Source: Spirulina sp. SIO3F2
Lineage (GTDB): Bacteria > Cyanobacteriota > Cyanobacteriia > Cyanobacteriales > Spirulinaceae
Direction: 5' to 3'
DNA: 64,000 nt
NCBI GenBank assembly: GCA_010672165.1
Contig: JAAHHN010000004.1
Location: 62,001 to 126,000 of the forward strand
Shown here: one piece after another, positions 1 through 8,324 of the stretch
Layout of the letters: each line of letters starts with the position of its first letter
Position numbering within the stretch: position 1 is the stretch's first letter
Notes under the pieces: model-generated
Told to the model about the DNA's origin: nothing
The model's input: the letters and a program-made list of their open reading frames with translations, nothing else
The model's database searches: none
Made by a program: the position numbers and the translations under genes

Positions 1-2
1 CA

Positions 3-200
3 CTTTTTGGACTAATTTGGTGTTTGATTATTTTGAATGATTACCGGGATGAAGTGTGGGAACGGCGAATGCTAGCCGATGATTCGCAGAAACTCAATAG
101 AGTAGAAGTTTTGACCTCAAAGCTGAGACAGTCCAAGCGTCTGCTCGGTCATTTACGTTCGGATTATGCAACATTCATCTCCAACTATGTCTGTTCCTAG
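3..200 (+). CDS. C-terminal end of an unidentified membrane-associated protein (cut by the left edge)
   Basis: An open frame runs from the left edge to a TAG at 198-200 and gives about 65 residues. It begins with a hydrophobic stretch (LFGLIWCLIIL) followed by a charged, helix-prone tail rich in Arg, Glu and Lys. That pattern fits the last transmembrane segment and cytoplasmic tail of a membrane protein. The frame overlaps the start of the downstream transketolase gene by up to 35 bases, as in a tightly packed operon. The family cannot be named. A flippase or chain-length protein would suit the glycan context, but that is only a guess. The open frame could also be chance. Confidence 0.4.
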   Translation, partial: LFGLIWCLIILNDYRDEVWERRMLADDSQKLNRVEVLTSKLRQSKRLLGHLRSDYATFISNYVCS

Positions 201-1002
201 CTTAGATAGTAGATCACGATATCTTCGTCGATTGGTTATTAAGATGATTGAAGTTGGAGGGCGGGGTCATATTGGCCCAGCCCTTTCCTTGATCGAAATT
301 TTGCGTGTACTGTATGACTCGGTCTTAAGGTATCGTCCCAGTGAATCTGAATGGCCAGAACGCGATCGCTTCATCTTGAGTAAAGGACATGGGTGCTTAG
401 CGCTCTATGCCGTATTGGCAGATAAGGGATTCTTACCTTTAGAAGAGTTAGAAACCTACGGCAAGTCCACATCTCGATTGGGAGGACATCCTGAGCGTCA
501 TAAAATTCCCGGAATTGAGGCATCTACTGGTGCATTGGGTCATGGATTACCCATCGGTGTTGGTATGGCTATAGCTGCAAAAATTCGCAAACAGTCTCAG
601 CGCATTTTTGTTGTCACAGGGGATGGTGAAATTAATGAAGGTTCGGTTTGGGAAGCTGCAATGTCAGCCTCAAAACACCAGTTGTCTAATTTGACAGTAT
701 TGGTTGATTACAACAAACTCCAATCCTATGGCCCAACCAAGGAAGTATTGAATCTAGAACCCCTAGTAGAGAAATGGCAAAGCTTTGGGTTTGCAGTTAA
801 AGAAGTAGATGGTCATAATGTCTCTGAGTTAGAACAGCTATTCAAAAAATTACCCCTGAACTCTCAAAAACCAACAGCAGTTATTTGCCATACGATAAAA
901 GGGAAAGGCTTACCTTTTGCAGAAGGGCAACCCGAATGGCATCATAAATCTCGCTTAAGTGAAACACAAATTTCTGAAATGTATGCATGTTTGGAGGAGT
1001 AG
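166..1002 (+). CDS. Transketolase, N-terminal subunit
   Basis: This is the thiamine-diphosphate-binding half of a split transketolase, which moves two-carbon ketol units between sugar phosphates in the cytosol. The TPP motif is clear: GDGEINEG at about residues 152-159 with the closing Asn near 183. The GHG at 74-76 and GHGLPIG near 125 are typical of the family. At 278 residues it matches stand-alone N-terminal subunits. The C-terminal subunit follows after 6 bases. ATG 166 overlaps the upstream open frame; ATG 187 (MSVPS) is an alternative start, and neither has a strong Shine-Dalgarno. Its place at the head of a carbohydrate cluster suggests a dedicated role in making an unusual ketose (for example sedoheptulose 7-phosphate) rather than Calvin-cycle flux; that is inference. 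Confidence 0.9.
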   Translation: MQHSSPTMSVPSLDSRSRYLRRLVIKMIEVGGRGHIGPALSLIEILRVLYDSVLRYRPSESEWPERDRFILSKGHGCLALYAVLADKGFLPLEELETYGKSTSRLGGHPERHKIPGIEASTGALGHGLPIGVGMAIAAKIRKQSQRIFVVTGDGEINEGSVWEAAMSASKHQLSNLTVLVDYNKLQSYGPTKEVLNLEPLVEKWQSFGFAVKEVDGHNVSELEQLFKKLPLNSQKPTAVICHTIKGKGLPFAEGQPEWHHKSRLSETQISEMYACLEE

Positions 1003-1008
1003 CTTGCC

Positions 1009-1935
1009 ATGCGAAGAACAGCATTGAACAGCGTTTATGAATTAGCACAAACCGATGATCGAATAGTCTTTATTGGTTCTGATCTTGGACCGGGTGTGCT
1101 AGCGGAGATGAAGCAAGCTATGCCAGAGCGCTTTTTTATGGAAGGCGTGAGTGAACAGCATATCGTTGGTATGGCTGCAGGTCTAGCAATGGAAGGATTT
1201 ATTCCTTATGTGAACACTATTGCTACGTTTTTAACGCGGCGCTGTTATGAGCAGGTTGCGCTTGATCTCTGCCTACAAGATTTACCAGTGCGATTGATTG
1301 CTAATGGTGGTGGCGTTGTATATGCTCCCCTTGGTCCAACCCATTTAGCAGTTGAGGATATTTCTCTCTTCCGTTCTTTGCCGAATATGACAATCCTTTC
1401 CCCTTGTGATGCTCAAGAAATGGGTCATCTCATGCAGCAGACTGTAGATTGGTCTCACCCAATCTACATTCGTTTGGCAAAAGGTGGTGATAAAATTGTG
1501 AGCCGAGCTGATTCAAAGCCCGAGATTGGGAAAGCAGAACTGCTACGAGAGCCCGGTAACGGTTTATTTGTGACCACTGGAGTTATGGCTCAGCTAGCGC
1601 TTGAGGCGGCTGAACAGTTAGAGAAAGATGGTATTGGTTGTGGTGTTTTGCATCTTCATACGGTCAAGCCTTTAGATGGTGAGAGTTTGTCGCAATGGTT
1701 ACCTCAAGCTCGCCACATCATTACTGTTGAAGAGCATACTTTGATTGGCGGCTTAGGTAGTGCATTACTTGAGTTTTGTAGCGATCATTTGCCAGCCCAA
1801 ACATCTAAAATACGGCGAGTCGGCATCCCTGACCATTTTGCAGATCGGTATGGTAGTCAGACTTCCTTATGGATGCATTGGGGAATTACGGTGGAGACCC
1901 TCTACCAACAGATGCATCGAGCAATTACAGGCTAA
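1009..1935 (+). CDS. Transketolase, C-terminal subunit
   Basis: This is the second half of the split transketolase, carrying the pyrimidine-binding and C-terminal regulatory-fold domains. The family signature is visible in SEQHIVGMAAGLAMEG near residues 48-63, including the catalytic-type Glu, then in the YIRLAKGG stretch and in a C-terminal Rossmann-like domain that includes VEEHTLIGGLG. At 308 residues it has the usual length of this subunit. It starts 6 bases after the N-terminal subunit and ends 3 bases before the next gene, so the operon is tight. The two chains should form an alpha2-beta2 type enzyme. The gene is intact. Confidence 0.9.
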   Translation: MRRTALNSVYELAQTDDRIVFIGSDLGPGVLAEMKQAMPERFFMEGVSEQHIVGMAAGLAMEGFIPYVNTIATFLTRRCYEQVALDLCLQDLPVRLIANGGGVVYAPLGPTHLAVEDISLFRSLPNMTILSPCDAQEMGHLMQQTVDWSHPIYIRLAKGGDKIVSRADSKPEIGKAELLREPGNGLFVTTGVMAQLALEAAEQLEKDGIGCGVLHLHTVKPLDGESLSQWLPQARHIITVEEHTLIGGLGSALLEFCSDHLPAQTSKIRRVGIPDHFADRYGSQTSLWMHWGITVETLYQQMHRAITG

Positions 1936-1938
1936 ATC

Positions 1939-2733
1939 ATGTTCTTGTCAGAAGCAGAGCAAGAGCTTTCGGCAGCGTATTTAAAGCAAGGGTATGTTAT
2001 TCAACCTGTGGCTGATGTGGAAGCATTGACCTGGATTAGAACGCAGATCATTAATCTAATTGTTGCAAACCTAGAGATAAATTCTCAACAATATCCGGAT
2101 GAACTGCTCCTGAATTCAATTCATGAACATGTATCTGTTGCTCAGTTGAATGATTTCCGGCTGAGTATTATTCGCGAAATGAACACTCAACCTTTATTTC
2201 GTCTGATGTATTTTAGGGTTGCCAAGCCCTATTTGGAGACTTTGGTTGGGAATGAGCTATCCATGCAGCTCCGAGTTAACTTCAGTATCCAATATCCAGG
2301 GGATAATAGCTCCCTTTTGCCTGTACATGCAGATACCTGGTCAGGCGATTCTCCGTTTGAGGTGGTAGTCTGGCTGCCATTGGTTGATTGCTATGGAACA
2401 AAAGCCATGTACATTCTCCCTCCACCTGCATCAGTTAGTCTCAATTCAGAGTTTAAGGCAAGAGCGGGGTCTAGTAGTGAAGATTTATATCACGCGATCG
2501 CCTTAGATATTCGGTGGCTGTCTGTAAAATATGGTGAGGTCTTACTCTTCAATCAAGGTTTACCTCACGGTAATCGCATCAATCAAGAATCAGAAACTCG
2601 ATGGTCAATGAACTGTCGGTTTAAAGGGGTTTTTACGCCCTATGGCGACAAGAAGATCGGTGAGTTTTTTGAACCGATTACTTTACGAGCAGCTTCTCAG
2701 GCGGGAATGAAATATAATTTGCCCCAATTATAA
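1939..2733 (+). CDS. Sporadic carbohydrate cluster 2OG-Fe(II) oxygenase
   Basis: This is a non-haem iron, 2-oxoglutarate-dependent oxygenase, probably hydroxylating or oxidising a sugar intermediate in the cytosol. The iron triad can be placed as His130-x-Asp132 (PVHADTW) and His210 (GLPHGN), with Arg221 or Arg227 as the 2-oxoglutarate ligand. The sequence resembles the oxygenase family defined in 'sporadic carbohydrate clusters', in which the next gene's family (LIC12192) also occurs. Its TAA overlaps the next ATG by one base (TAATG), which implies translational coupling. It is full length at 264 residues. The substrate is unknown. Confidence 0.8.
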   Translation: MFLSEAEQELSAAYLKQGYVIQPVADVEALTWIRTQIINLIVANLEINSQQYPDELLLNSIHEHVSVAQLNDFRLSIIREMNTQPLFRLMYFRVAKPYLETLVGNELSMQLRVNFSIQYPGDNSSLLPVHADTWSGDSPFEVVVWLPLVDCYGTKAMYILPPPASVSLNSEFKARAGSSSEDLYHAIALDIRWLSVKYGEVLLFNQGLPHGNRINQESETRWSMNCRFKGVFTPYGDKKIGEFFEPITLRAASQAGMKYNLPQL

Positions 2734-3137
2734 TGTCAAAAGTGCGGGGATACATTTTTAGTCGTCCCTTCATGGGAGAACGTGTGCCGCAGCATGTTCA
2801 AAATTTAGTCATTCGAGACTATTGCAAACGCAATAATCTTCAATATCTACTCAGTGCAGCAGAATACGCAATGTCGGATTGTCATTTGATCCTTGATCAG
2901 GTTTTAGAGGAACTTAATCACATTGATGGCATTGTTACATATAGCTTGTTTCAGCTCCCTGAAGATTATGCCAGACGCCAAAATATCTACAATATGATTT
3001 TAGAGTCTGGTCGAACATTACATTGTGCTGTTGAGGGTGTATCAATGCAAAGCCACGAAGAACGCGATCGCCTTGAAACAATGTGGCGAGTCCGGCAAAC
3101 ATTACCCCAATGTCTTGACTGTAACTGGTTGAATTAG
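2733..3137 (+). CDS. LIC12192-family sporadic carbohydrate cluster protein
   Basis: This is a 134-residue protein of the small LIC12192 family found sporadically in lipopolysaccharide and surface-carbohydrate loci of distantly related bacteria. No biochemical function is established that I know of. The N-terminus (KVRGYIFSRPFMGERVPQ) and the internal IDGIVTYSLFQLP stretch are the parts I recognise as typical. The fold looks alpha/beta and vaguely resolvase-like in its middle, but no catalytic residues can be assigned. Its start overlaps the oxygenase stop by one base, and a methyltransferase gene follows 10 bases downstream, so it should be co-expressed with both. Confidence 0.75.
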   Translation: MSKVRGYIFSRPFMGERVPQHVQNLVIRDYCKRNNLQYLLSAAEYAMSDCHLILDQVLEELNHIDGIVTYSLFQLPEDYARRQNIYNMILESGRTLHCAVEGVSMQSHEERDRLETMWRVRQTLPQCLDCNWLN

Positions 3138-3140
3138 GAG
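3136..3140 (+). promoter_or_regulatory. Ribosome binding site that fixes a TTG start
   Basis: AGGAG lies 7 bases before the TTG at 3148. It overlaps the end of the LIC12192-family gene and supports TTG as the methyltransferase start. Confidence 0.6.
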
Positions 3141-3147
3141 TATAGCC

Positions 3148-3813
3148 TTGGGACAACTACGCAATTTTGTCACACCACTTCACCAAGCAACGCAACGCGA
3201 CTATTTAGCTCGTATGCTTGATGAAAAGGTGCACTGCATGCAAGTCGCTAAACAGTATGATGCAGAATATTGGGATGGCGATCGTCGTTATGGTTATGGA
3301 GGGTATCGCTACATCTCAGGCTGGTGGAAACCAGTTGCACAGAAAATCATTCAAACTTATCGCTTGAAGCCAGGCTCAAAAATCTTGGATGTGGGGTGTG
3401 GAAAAGGTTTTTTACTTCATGAGCTGCTTTTGTTAGAACCGCAATTGGAGATTAAGGGATTTGATCTCTCTCCCCATGCAATTAATTGTGCAACTGAGAA
3501 CGTTAAACCTCATTTATTTCTACATGCTGCACAACACATTTATCCTTTCAGTGACGATGAGTTTGATTTAGTTACTTCTTTAGGAGCCTTACACAACTTA
3601 CAGGTTTTTGATCTCAAAAATGCTTTAACTGAAATTGAGAGAGTAGGGGAAAAAAGCTATTTCATGGTAGAAAGCTATCGCAACAATACAGAACTCTTCA
3701 ATTTGCAATGTTGGGCCCTGACATGTGAATCGTTTTTTAACAACAAAGAATGGATATGGCTATGCGAGAACTTCGGTTATACTGGAGACTATGAATTTAT
3801 CTATTTTGAGTAG
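3148..3813 (+). CDS. Class I SAM-dependent methyltransferase
   Basis: This is a 221-residue class I methyltransferase, probably acting on a sugar nucleotide or glycan precursor. SAM motif I is ILDVGCGKGFLL at about residues 79-90, the acidic motif II residue lies in IKGFDLSP, and motif IV/V is DDEFDLVTSLGALHNL. The chosen start is TTG at 3148, because AGGAG at 3136-3140 sits at ideal spacing upstream and the frame begins there. It closes the five-gene sporadic-carbohydrate operon; 227 bases without a clear gene follow. The acceptor is unknown. Confidence 0.8.
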   Translation: MGQLRNFVTPLHQATQRDYLARMLDEKVHCMQVAKQYDAEYWDGDRRYGYGGYRYISGWWKPVAQKIIQTYRLKPGSKILDVGCGKGFLLHELLLLEPQLEIKGFDLSPHAINCATENVKPHLFLHAAQHIYPFSDDEFDLVTSLGALHNLQVFDLKNALTEIERVGEKSYFMVESYRNNTELFNLQCWALTCESFFNNKEWIWLCENFGYTGDYEFIYFE

Positions 3814-3980
3814 ATTGGTTTGCTTCTTGAATTGAGTCAATACATAAAACAAGACTAGATTGAAATTGTAGATTGGACTAGCAGATTAGAGCAAAACAAC
3901 ACTGTTCCACCGTTTGGCTTTGGGCTCACTCCAATAATCTAGGTTCTAATTTAACGTGGTTTATGAGTTAAGTTCTTAGA

Positions 3981-3996
3981 ACATGAATTTTCATGT
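3981..3996. repeat. Short palindrome in the gap before the WbuC-fusion gene
   Basis: ACATGAA and TTCATGT are separated by two T, giving a 7-base-pair inverted repeat about 45 bases before the GTG of the next gene. It is the right size for an operator dimer site, but it is A+T rich and may be chance. The rest of the 3814-4040 gap shows nothing recognisable. Confidence 0.25.
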
Positions 3997-4040
3997 CTAT
4001 CCATGCACCTTGAAATACGCCTTGTCAAATACTAGCAATT

Positions 4041-4982
4041 GTGAAACAGCACAGCGTTAGATTAATTTTGCTTGAGAAGTCAAGCGTTATCTTGAAAAGG
4101 AAAAATAATGAATTGAGTTGGTCTTTTCCGAGTAAACTCATTGAGGCATCAGATAGTAGTCAACAAACAATCCAGAAAATTGTAATTGAACTGTTCGGGT
4201 CTGTTTCCTGTTTTCCAAGCGAGAATCTTCATGAAGAATGTTTTTCCCTGCAATCAGGGGATTCCGTGGAACATTTTTTCTGCTTACCTTGTATCGAGCG
4301 CTATGATCTGACAAGAGTTATTCAGAAAGAATTTATTTTAAAATGGTTTGAAATTGAAGAGATTCTAGATATCGATTTGTCATCTACTGTGTATAGGAAC
4401 TTTTCCGCATTGGTAAGATTAGTATGGAATGGAACAGCAAATGACTTCCACATGTTAGACCAAATTGAAAGTCGTTTGCTGGATATTAATCGGCTTTCAA
4501 AAAAGAACGAGAGAGTTTTCTATACCACAGACAAGTTCATAGGAATATCCAATCAACAAATCTTTCTCATGAAGGAATTTGTGAGATTACGAGACCTCCC
4601 TGTGTTTCGAATATGTTTTCATACCAGTGACAAAGCTTGTATCCAAGAAATGTTGATCATTCATACGAGACCTACTGTGATCAAACCTCACAAGCAGGAG
4701 AAAGAGTCTGTATCTTACCATGTTGTCGAAGGTCATATCTCAGTCGAGATACATGATGATCAAGGAAACGTTTTTGAAAAATATGAAATTTGCAACCACC
4801 TTTCAAGTCTAGCAATTTCAGCGAATAATAAACAAATCTTTTTGAGAATTCCAGCCAATCAATTTCGAACTCTTCAAAGTCTCTCTTCATTTGCTATTTT
4901 CTTTGAGATTTCTATTGGTCCATTCCAAGATAGTGATACAGTATGGATGAAAGATTTAAGTCAAGGTATTGCTTTGGCATGA
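4041..4982 (+). CDS. Nudix-like domain fused to a WbuC-type cupin
   Basis: The 313-residue product has two parts. Residues about 5-130 look like a Nudix fold (VRLILLEKSSVILKRK at the start, then SWSFPSKLIE where the Nudix box should begin), but the expected RE...EE catalytic glutamates are not present, so it is probably a degenerate or non-catalytic Nudix domain. Residues about 150-305 match the WbuC cupin family seen in O-antigen loci: the CFHTSDKACIQEMLI stretch, then ESVSYHVVEGHISVEIHDD. WbuC function is not firmly known; a metal-dependent sugar modification is usually assumed. Start is GTG at 4041. The next gene follows 38 bases downstream. The cupin assignment is fairly sure; the Nudix assignment is weaker. 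Confidence 0.7.
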   Translation: MKQHSVRLILLEKSSVILKRKNNELSWSFPSKLIEASDSSQQTIQKIVIELFGSVSCFPSENLHEECFSLQSGDSVEHFFCLPCIERYDLTRVIQKEFILKWFEIEEILDIDLSSTVYRNFSALVRLVWNGTANDFHMLDQIESRLLDINRLSKKNERVFYTTDKFIGISNQQIFLMKEFVRLRDLPVFRICFHTSDKACIQEMLIIHTRPTVIKPHKQEKESVSYHVVEGHISVEIHDDQGNVFEKYEICNHLSSLAISANNKQIFLRIPANQFRTLQSLSSFAIFFEISIGPFQDSDTVWMKDLSQGIALA

Positions 4983-5020
4983 AGAATATACAGAATCCAA
5001 ACCTTTAACATCTTTAGCGT

Positions 5021-6292
5021 TTGACTATTAGAAAACTTATGACTAACACTCTGGTAAGACATGATTCTTCATGTCGTATTTGTAACAGTGCTAATGTTCA
5101 AACAGTTTTCACACTTAGCAGCACTCCACCAGCAGATGATTTTGTTGCAAAAGAATTTAGAAACAGCGTACAAGACGTTTATCCATTAGAATTAGCCATC
5201 TGCAAGGATTGCGGTTATGTTTATTTGCCCTATGTAGTCAATCCAGAAAAGATCTATCCAGAATTTACTTATGTTAGTGCAGTTACTGCTGGATTGAGAA
5301 GGCATTATAGTGAATATGCGCAAGAAATATCTGCTACTTTCAACATTCCTTCTCAATCATTAGTTGTAGATTTAGGCAGTAATGATGGATCGATGTTGTC
5401 CTGTTGGGCAAACTTAGGAATGAGAGTTGTAGGGGTTGAGCCAGCCCAAGCGATCGCTCAAAAAGCCAACCAAAAAGGGCTGACAACAATTAATGATTTT
5501 TTTGGCGAACAGGTTGTCGAAAAAATTCTTCGAGACTATGGTTCAGCCACTGTCATTATTGCCAACTACACATACGCAAACATTGATAATGTTATTGGCT
5601 TTACCAAAGCTGTTGCTAAATTACTTTCGCCTGAAGGAATCTTTATCGTCCAGACTGGATATCATCCAGAGCAGATGAAGATAAAGATGTTTGATTATAT
5701 CTATCATGAACATCTTTCATACTTCACTGTTGACACCTTGAGTAATCTTTTCCACCAATGTGAAATGGAAATAATTCAAGCTGTTAAAACCCAGCCTAAA
5801 GGTGGTTCTATACGAGTAGTAGGTCAATTAAAATCTGGCTCTCATAACGTTGACCCTTCTGTTAACACCTTAATGCAGGAAGAAGTTTTGGCGAAGATGA
5901 GAGAGCCAGAAACATATATTCGGTTCGCCTCAGAGATAGACAATGCAAAGCAAAAAGTTGTTGATTTACTTCGTACGTTAAAAAGCGCTAATAAGAGGAT
6001 TGTTGGTTTTGGTGCCTCTCACAGCACTACGACTCTGATTTATCATTTTGGGATTGCATCCTTCCTGGAATACTTAGTTGACGATAATCCTATCAAACAT
6101 AGTCTTTATTCTCCTGGTTATCATATTCCTGTTTACTCCAGCGAGAAGATGCATTGTGACTGCCCAGATTATGTAATTATTCTTGCCTGGCAGCATGGAG
6201 AAACAATTATTCAAAAGCACTCTGCATATTTAGAGTCAGGAGGACACTTCATTCTTCCTTTACCTGAGTTAGAGATACGAGTACAACAGTAA
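5021..6292 (+). CDS. Sugar C-methyltransferase-like protein (zinc-binding N-terminus, SAM domain, C-terminal domain)
   Basis: This resembles NDP-hexose 3-C-methyltransferases such as the TylCIII type. Four Cys in two pairs (CRICNS near residue 18 and CKDCGY near 66) form the N-terminal zinc-binding domain. A SAM motif I, VVDLGSNDGSML, lies near 124, and the C-terminal domain includes IVGFGASHSTTTLI and VIILAWQHGETI, as in that family. The length of 423 is normal. TTG 5021 is the longest start, but ATG 5039, six codons in, is more likely. It would add a branched methyl group to a nucleotide-activated keto sugar. It overlaps the next gene by one base. Confidence 0.8.
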   Translation: MTIRKLMTNTLVRHDSSCRICNSANVQTVFTLSSTPPADDFVAKEFRNSVQDVYPLELAICKDCGYVYLPYVVNPEKIYPEFTYVSAVTAGLRRHYSEYAQEISATFNIPSQSLVVDLGSNDGSMLSCWANLGMRVVGVEPAQAIAQKANQKGLTTINDFFGEQVVEKILRDYGSATVIIANYTYANIDNVIGFTKAVAKLLSPEGIFIVQTGYHPEQMKIKMFDYIYHEHLSYFTVDTLSNLFHQCEMEIIQAVKTQPKGGSIRVVGQLKSGSHNVDPSVNTLMQEEVLAKMREPETYIRFASEIDNAKQKVVDLLRTLKSANKRIVGFGASHSTTTLIYHFGIASFLEYLVDDNPIKHSLYSPGYHIPVYSSEKMHCDCPDYVIILAWQHGETIIQKHSAYLESGGHFILPLPELEIRVQQ

Positions 6293-7023
6293 TGTCAGTA
6301 AGTTTGGTTATTGGGGGCACTCGAGGAATTGGGAAAACGATTGTTCAGCAACTTAGGCAAAGGGGTGATCAAGTTTACACAGCTTCAAGACGGCAGCTTA
6401 AGGATGAAGATCATATACAGTTTGACATTGCATCAGATGCTTTACAGACTCTAATTAGTAAGATTGATCATTCTTTAAATTACTTAGTTTTTACACAGCG
6501 ATATCGAGGTGAAAGTTGGGATAAAGAATTTCATATCTCCCTTAAGGGAGTCGATCGTTTAGTAAATGCTCTTAAAACGCACTTTGCACAAGAAGCTTCA
6601 GTTGTTATTCTTGGCTCTAATGCCAGTCAGTTTATTGTTCGGGAACAGACTGCTGCTTATCATGCTTCCAGAGCTGCCTTAGAAAGCTTGACGAAATATT
6701 ATGCTGTTCTTTGTGGTAGAGATAAAGTCCGTTTTAATTGTGTCCTCCCTTGCACACTTATTAAGCCTGAAAACGTGAATTTCTTTACAGAAGATAATAA
6801 AGCTCGGAATATGATTGAAGAGATTACACCACTAGGAAGAATGGGAACGTCTCAAGATGTTGCTAATTTGGTTTGCTTCCTTTGTAGTGAAAAGTCTTCG
6901 TTTATCACTGGACAATCTCTTATGCTCGATGGAGGTCTTTCCTTACGAAGTCAGGAAAGCATTGCTAGAGAGCTTCTAAATTTGCATTCATCCACATGTG
7001 AGGTGAAACCTAATGGAACGTAA
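6292..7023 (+). CDS. Short-chain dehydrogenase/reductase with YxxxR instead of YxxxK
   Basis: This is a 243-residue Rossmann-fold SDR. The nucleotide motif GGTRGIG is at residues 8-14, and the C-terminal pattern around residue 210 (ITGQSLMLDGG) is classical. The catalytic Tyr123 is followed four residues later by Arg127 (YHASR) rather than the usual Lys, which may lower or alter activity. It is translationally coupled to the methyltransferase upstream (TAATG) and overlaps the gene downstream by 11 bases. A role as a keto-sugar reductase acting after C-methylation is plausible but inferred. Confidence 0.8.
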   Translation: MSVSLVIGGTRGIGKTIVQQLRQRGDQVYTASRRQLKDEDHIQFDIASDALQTLISKIDHSLNYLVFTQRYRGESWDKEFHISLKGVDRLVNALKTHFAQEASVVILGSNASQFIVREQTAAYHASRAALESLTKYYAVLCGRDKVRFNCVLPCTLIKPENVNFFTEDNKARNMIEEITPLGRMGTSQDVANLVCFLCSEKSSFITGQSLMLDGGLSLRSQESIARELLNLHSSTCEVKPNGT

Positions 7024-8152
7024 GAGCCACGCTTTTGTGACTTTTTACTCAGATAATAATGTCTCTCCTGTATCGCAGGACATTACTGATTTATCACAGC
7101 ATTTCCAAAGAAGGGAATCATTATTTAGAAGCTTAGGTATTCTACCTATTTCTGTTCATAATGCTAGTGTTCTTGAGTTTGGTCCTGGCTCCGGTCATAA
7201 TGCTGTTTATACTGCTTCTCTGGAGCCCTCCAGATACAGCCTGGTAGATGGAAACCCGTTAGGTCTTGAGCGAACTCAGAGGATTCTTGAAAATTTCAAA
7301 TACAAGAATTTTCGAGTTATAGATTCTTTATTTGAAGATTATGTTTCGTCAGATAAGTTTGATATCGTTTGGGCTGAAGCCTGTATTCCTCAACAATCAA
7401 ATCCGATTTTAGTGCTTAAACACTTGTCAAAATTCACAAGGTTATCTGGCATATTTGTTTGTACCGCAATCAATTCAATATCTTACCTATCTGAAACTAT
7501 AAGGCGATTGATATTTAGCATATTGCTACCTGATGGCTCTGATTCTATACATTACACATTAGATCTACTCCGACCACGTCTTTCTCCTCATTTACTCAAT
7601 TTAAAGGGGATGAGTCGTCCTATAGATGATTGGATAATAGATAATATTATCCAGCCTTTGCAAGATAGACAGCTACTTAGCTTTCCAGAAATAATCGAGG
7701 CTCTATCAGACAGTTTTGACTTCTACTCATCATCTCCTAAGTTTATTACTGACTGGCGATGGTATAAAGAAATCTTAGGTCAAGATAGAGGATTTAATGA
7801 TAATGCTCTTGCTTGCTACTACAGGAATAATCTTAATCTGATTGACTATCGTTATGTTTTTGATGCTCATTCCACAGCTTTTGGCAAAGATCTGGAAGCT
7901 ATCTGCTCTGATAGTTGGGAGTTAATGACTCAAATTCAGCAGGGGAATAGTAGCAAATGGCAGGCTATATTTGATCTTCTTGCAGAAATTGCTTCAGTAG
8001 TTGAGCCAGTTACTCCAAACACTGCTTTAGCAATTCGTGAAGCTTCTGAATGGCTCCAGGATGGTGTTTCTGTAGAACGAGAGCTACAATATTTTCCTAG
8101 GTGGTGGGGACGTGGACAACAGTATGTTAGCCTGATTTGTAAATCTGCGTGA
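7013..8152 (+). CDS. Class I methyltransferase-like protein
   Basis: The 379-residue protein carries a SAM-binding motif (VLEFGPGSGHN near residues 50-60) and an acidic residue after the second strand (YSLVDGNP), followed by FDIVWAEACIP. The long C-terminal half has no motif I recognise. It is probably a sugar or glycan methyltransferase with an extra acceptor domain. It overlaps the SDR gene by 11 bases and ends the second operon; 169 bases of A+T-rich sequence follow with no clear terminator. Confidence 0.65.
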   Translation: MERKSHAFVTFYSDNNVSPVSQDITDLSQHFQRRESLFRSLGILPISVHNASVLEFGPGSGHNAVYTASLEPSRYSLVDGNPLGLERTQRILENFKYKNFRVIDSLFEDYVSSDKFDIVWAEACIPQQSNPILVLKHLSKFTRLSGIFVCTAINSISYLSETIRRLIFSILLPDGSDSIHYTLDLLRPRLSPHLLNLKGMSRPIDDWIIDNIIQPLQDRQLLSFPEIIEALSDSFDFYSSSPKFITDWRWYKEILGQDRGFNDNALACYYRNNLNLIDYRYVFDAHSTAFGKDLEAICSDSWELMTQIQQGNSSKWQAIFDLLAEIASVVEPVTPNTALAIREASEWLQDGVSVERELQYFPRWWGRGQQYVSLICKSA

Positions 8153-8324
8153 ATAACTCAACACTCCGAACAGTTTGTAATACTCAGCTCAGATTACAAT
8201 TGTGATAATCATTTGATGTTACATTGCTTTATTGGGAATTATCTCAATTATTAATTCAATGTTTTCTATTTGTTTGGCGAAAACAAAAATCATAGTTTTC
8301 CTAGATGTAAATTAGTGGTTATTG

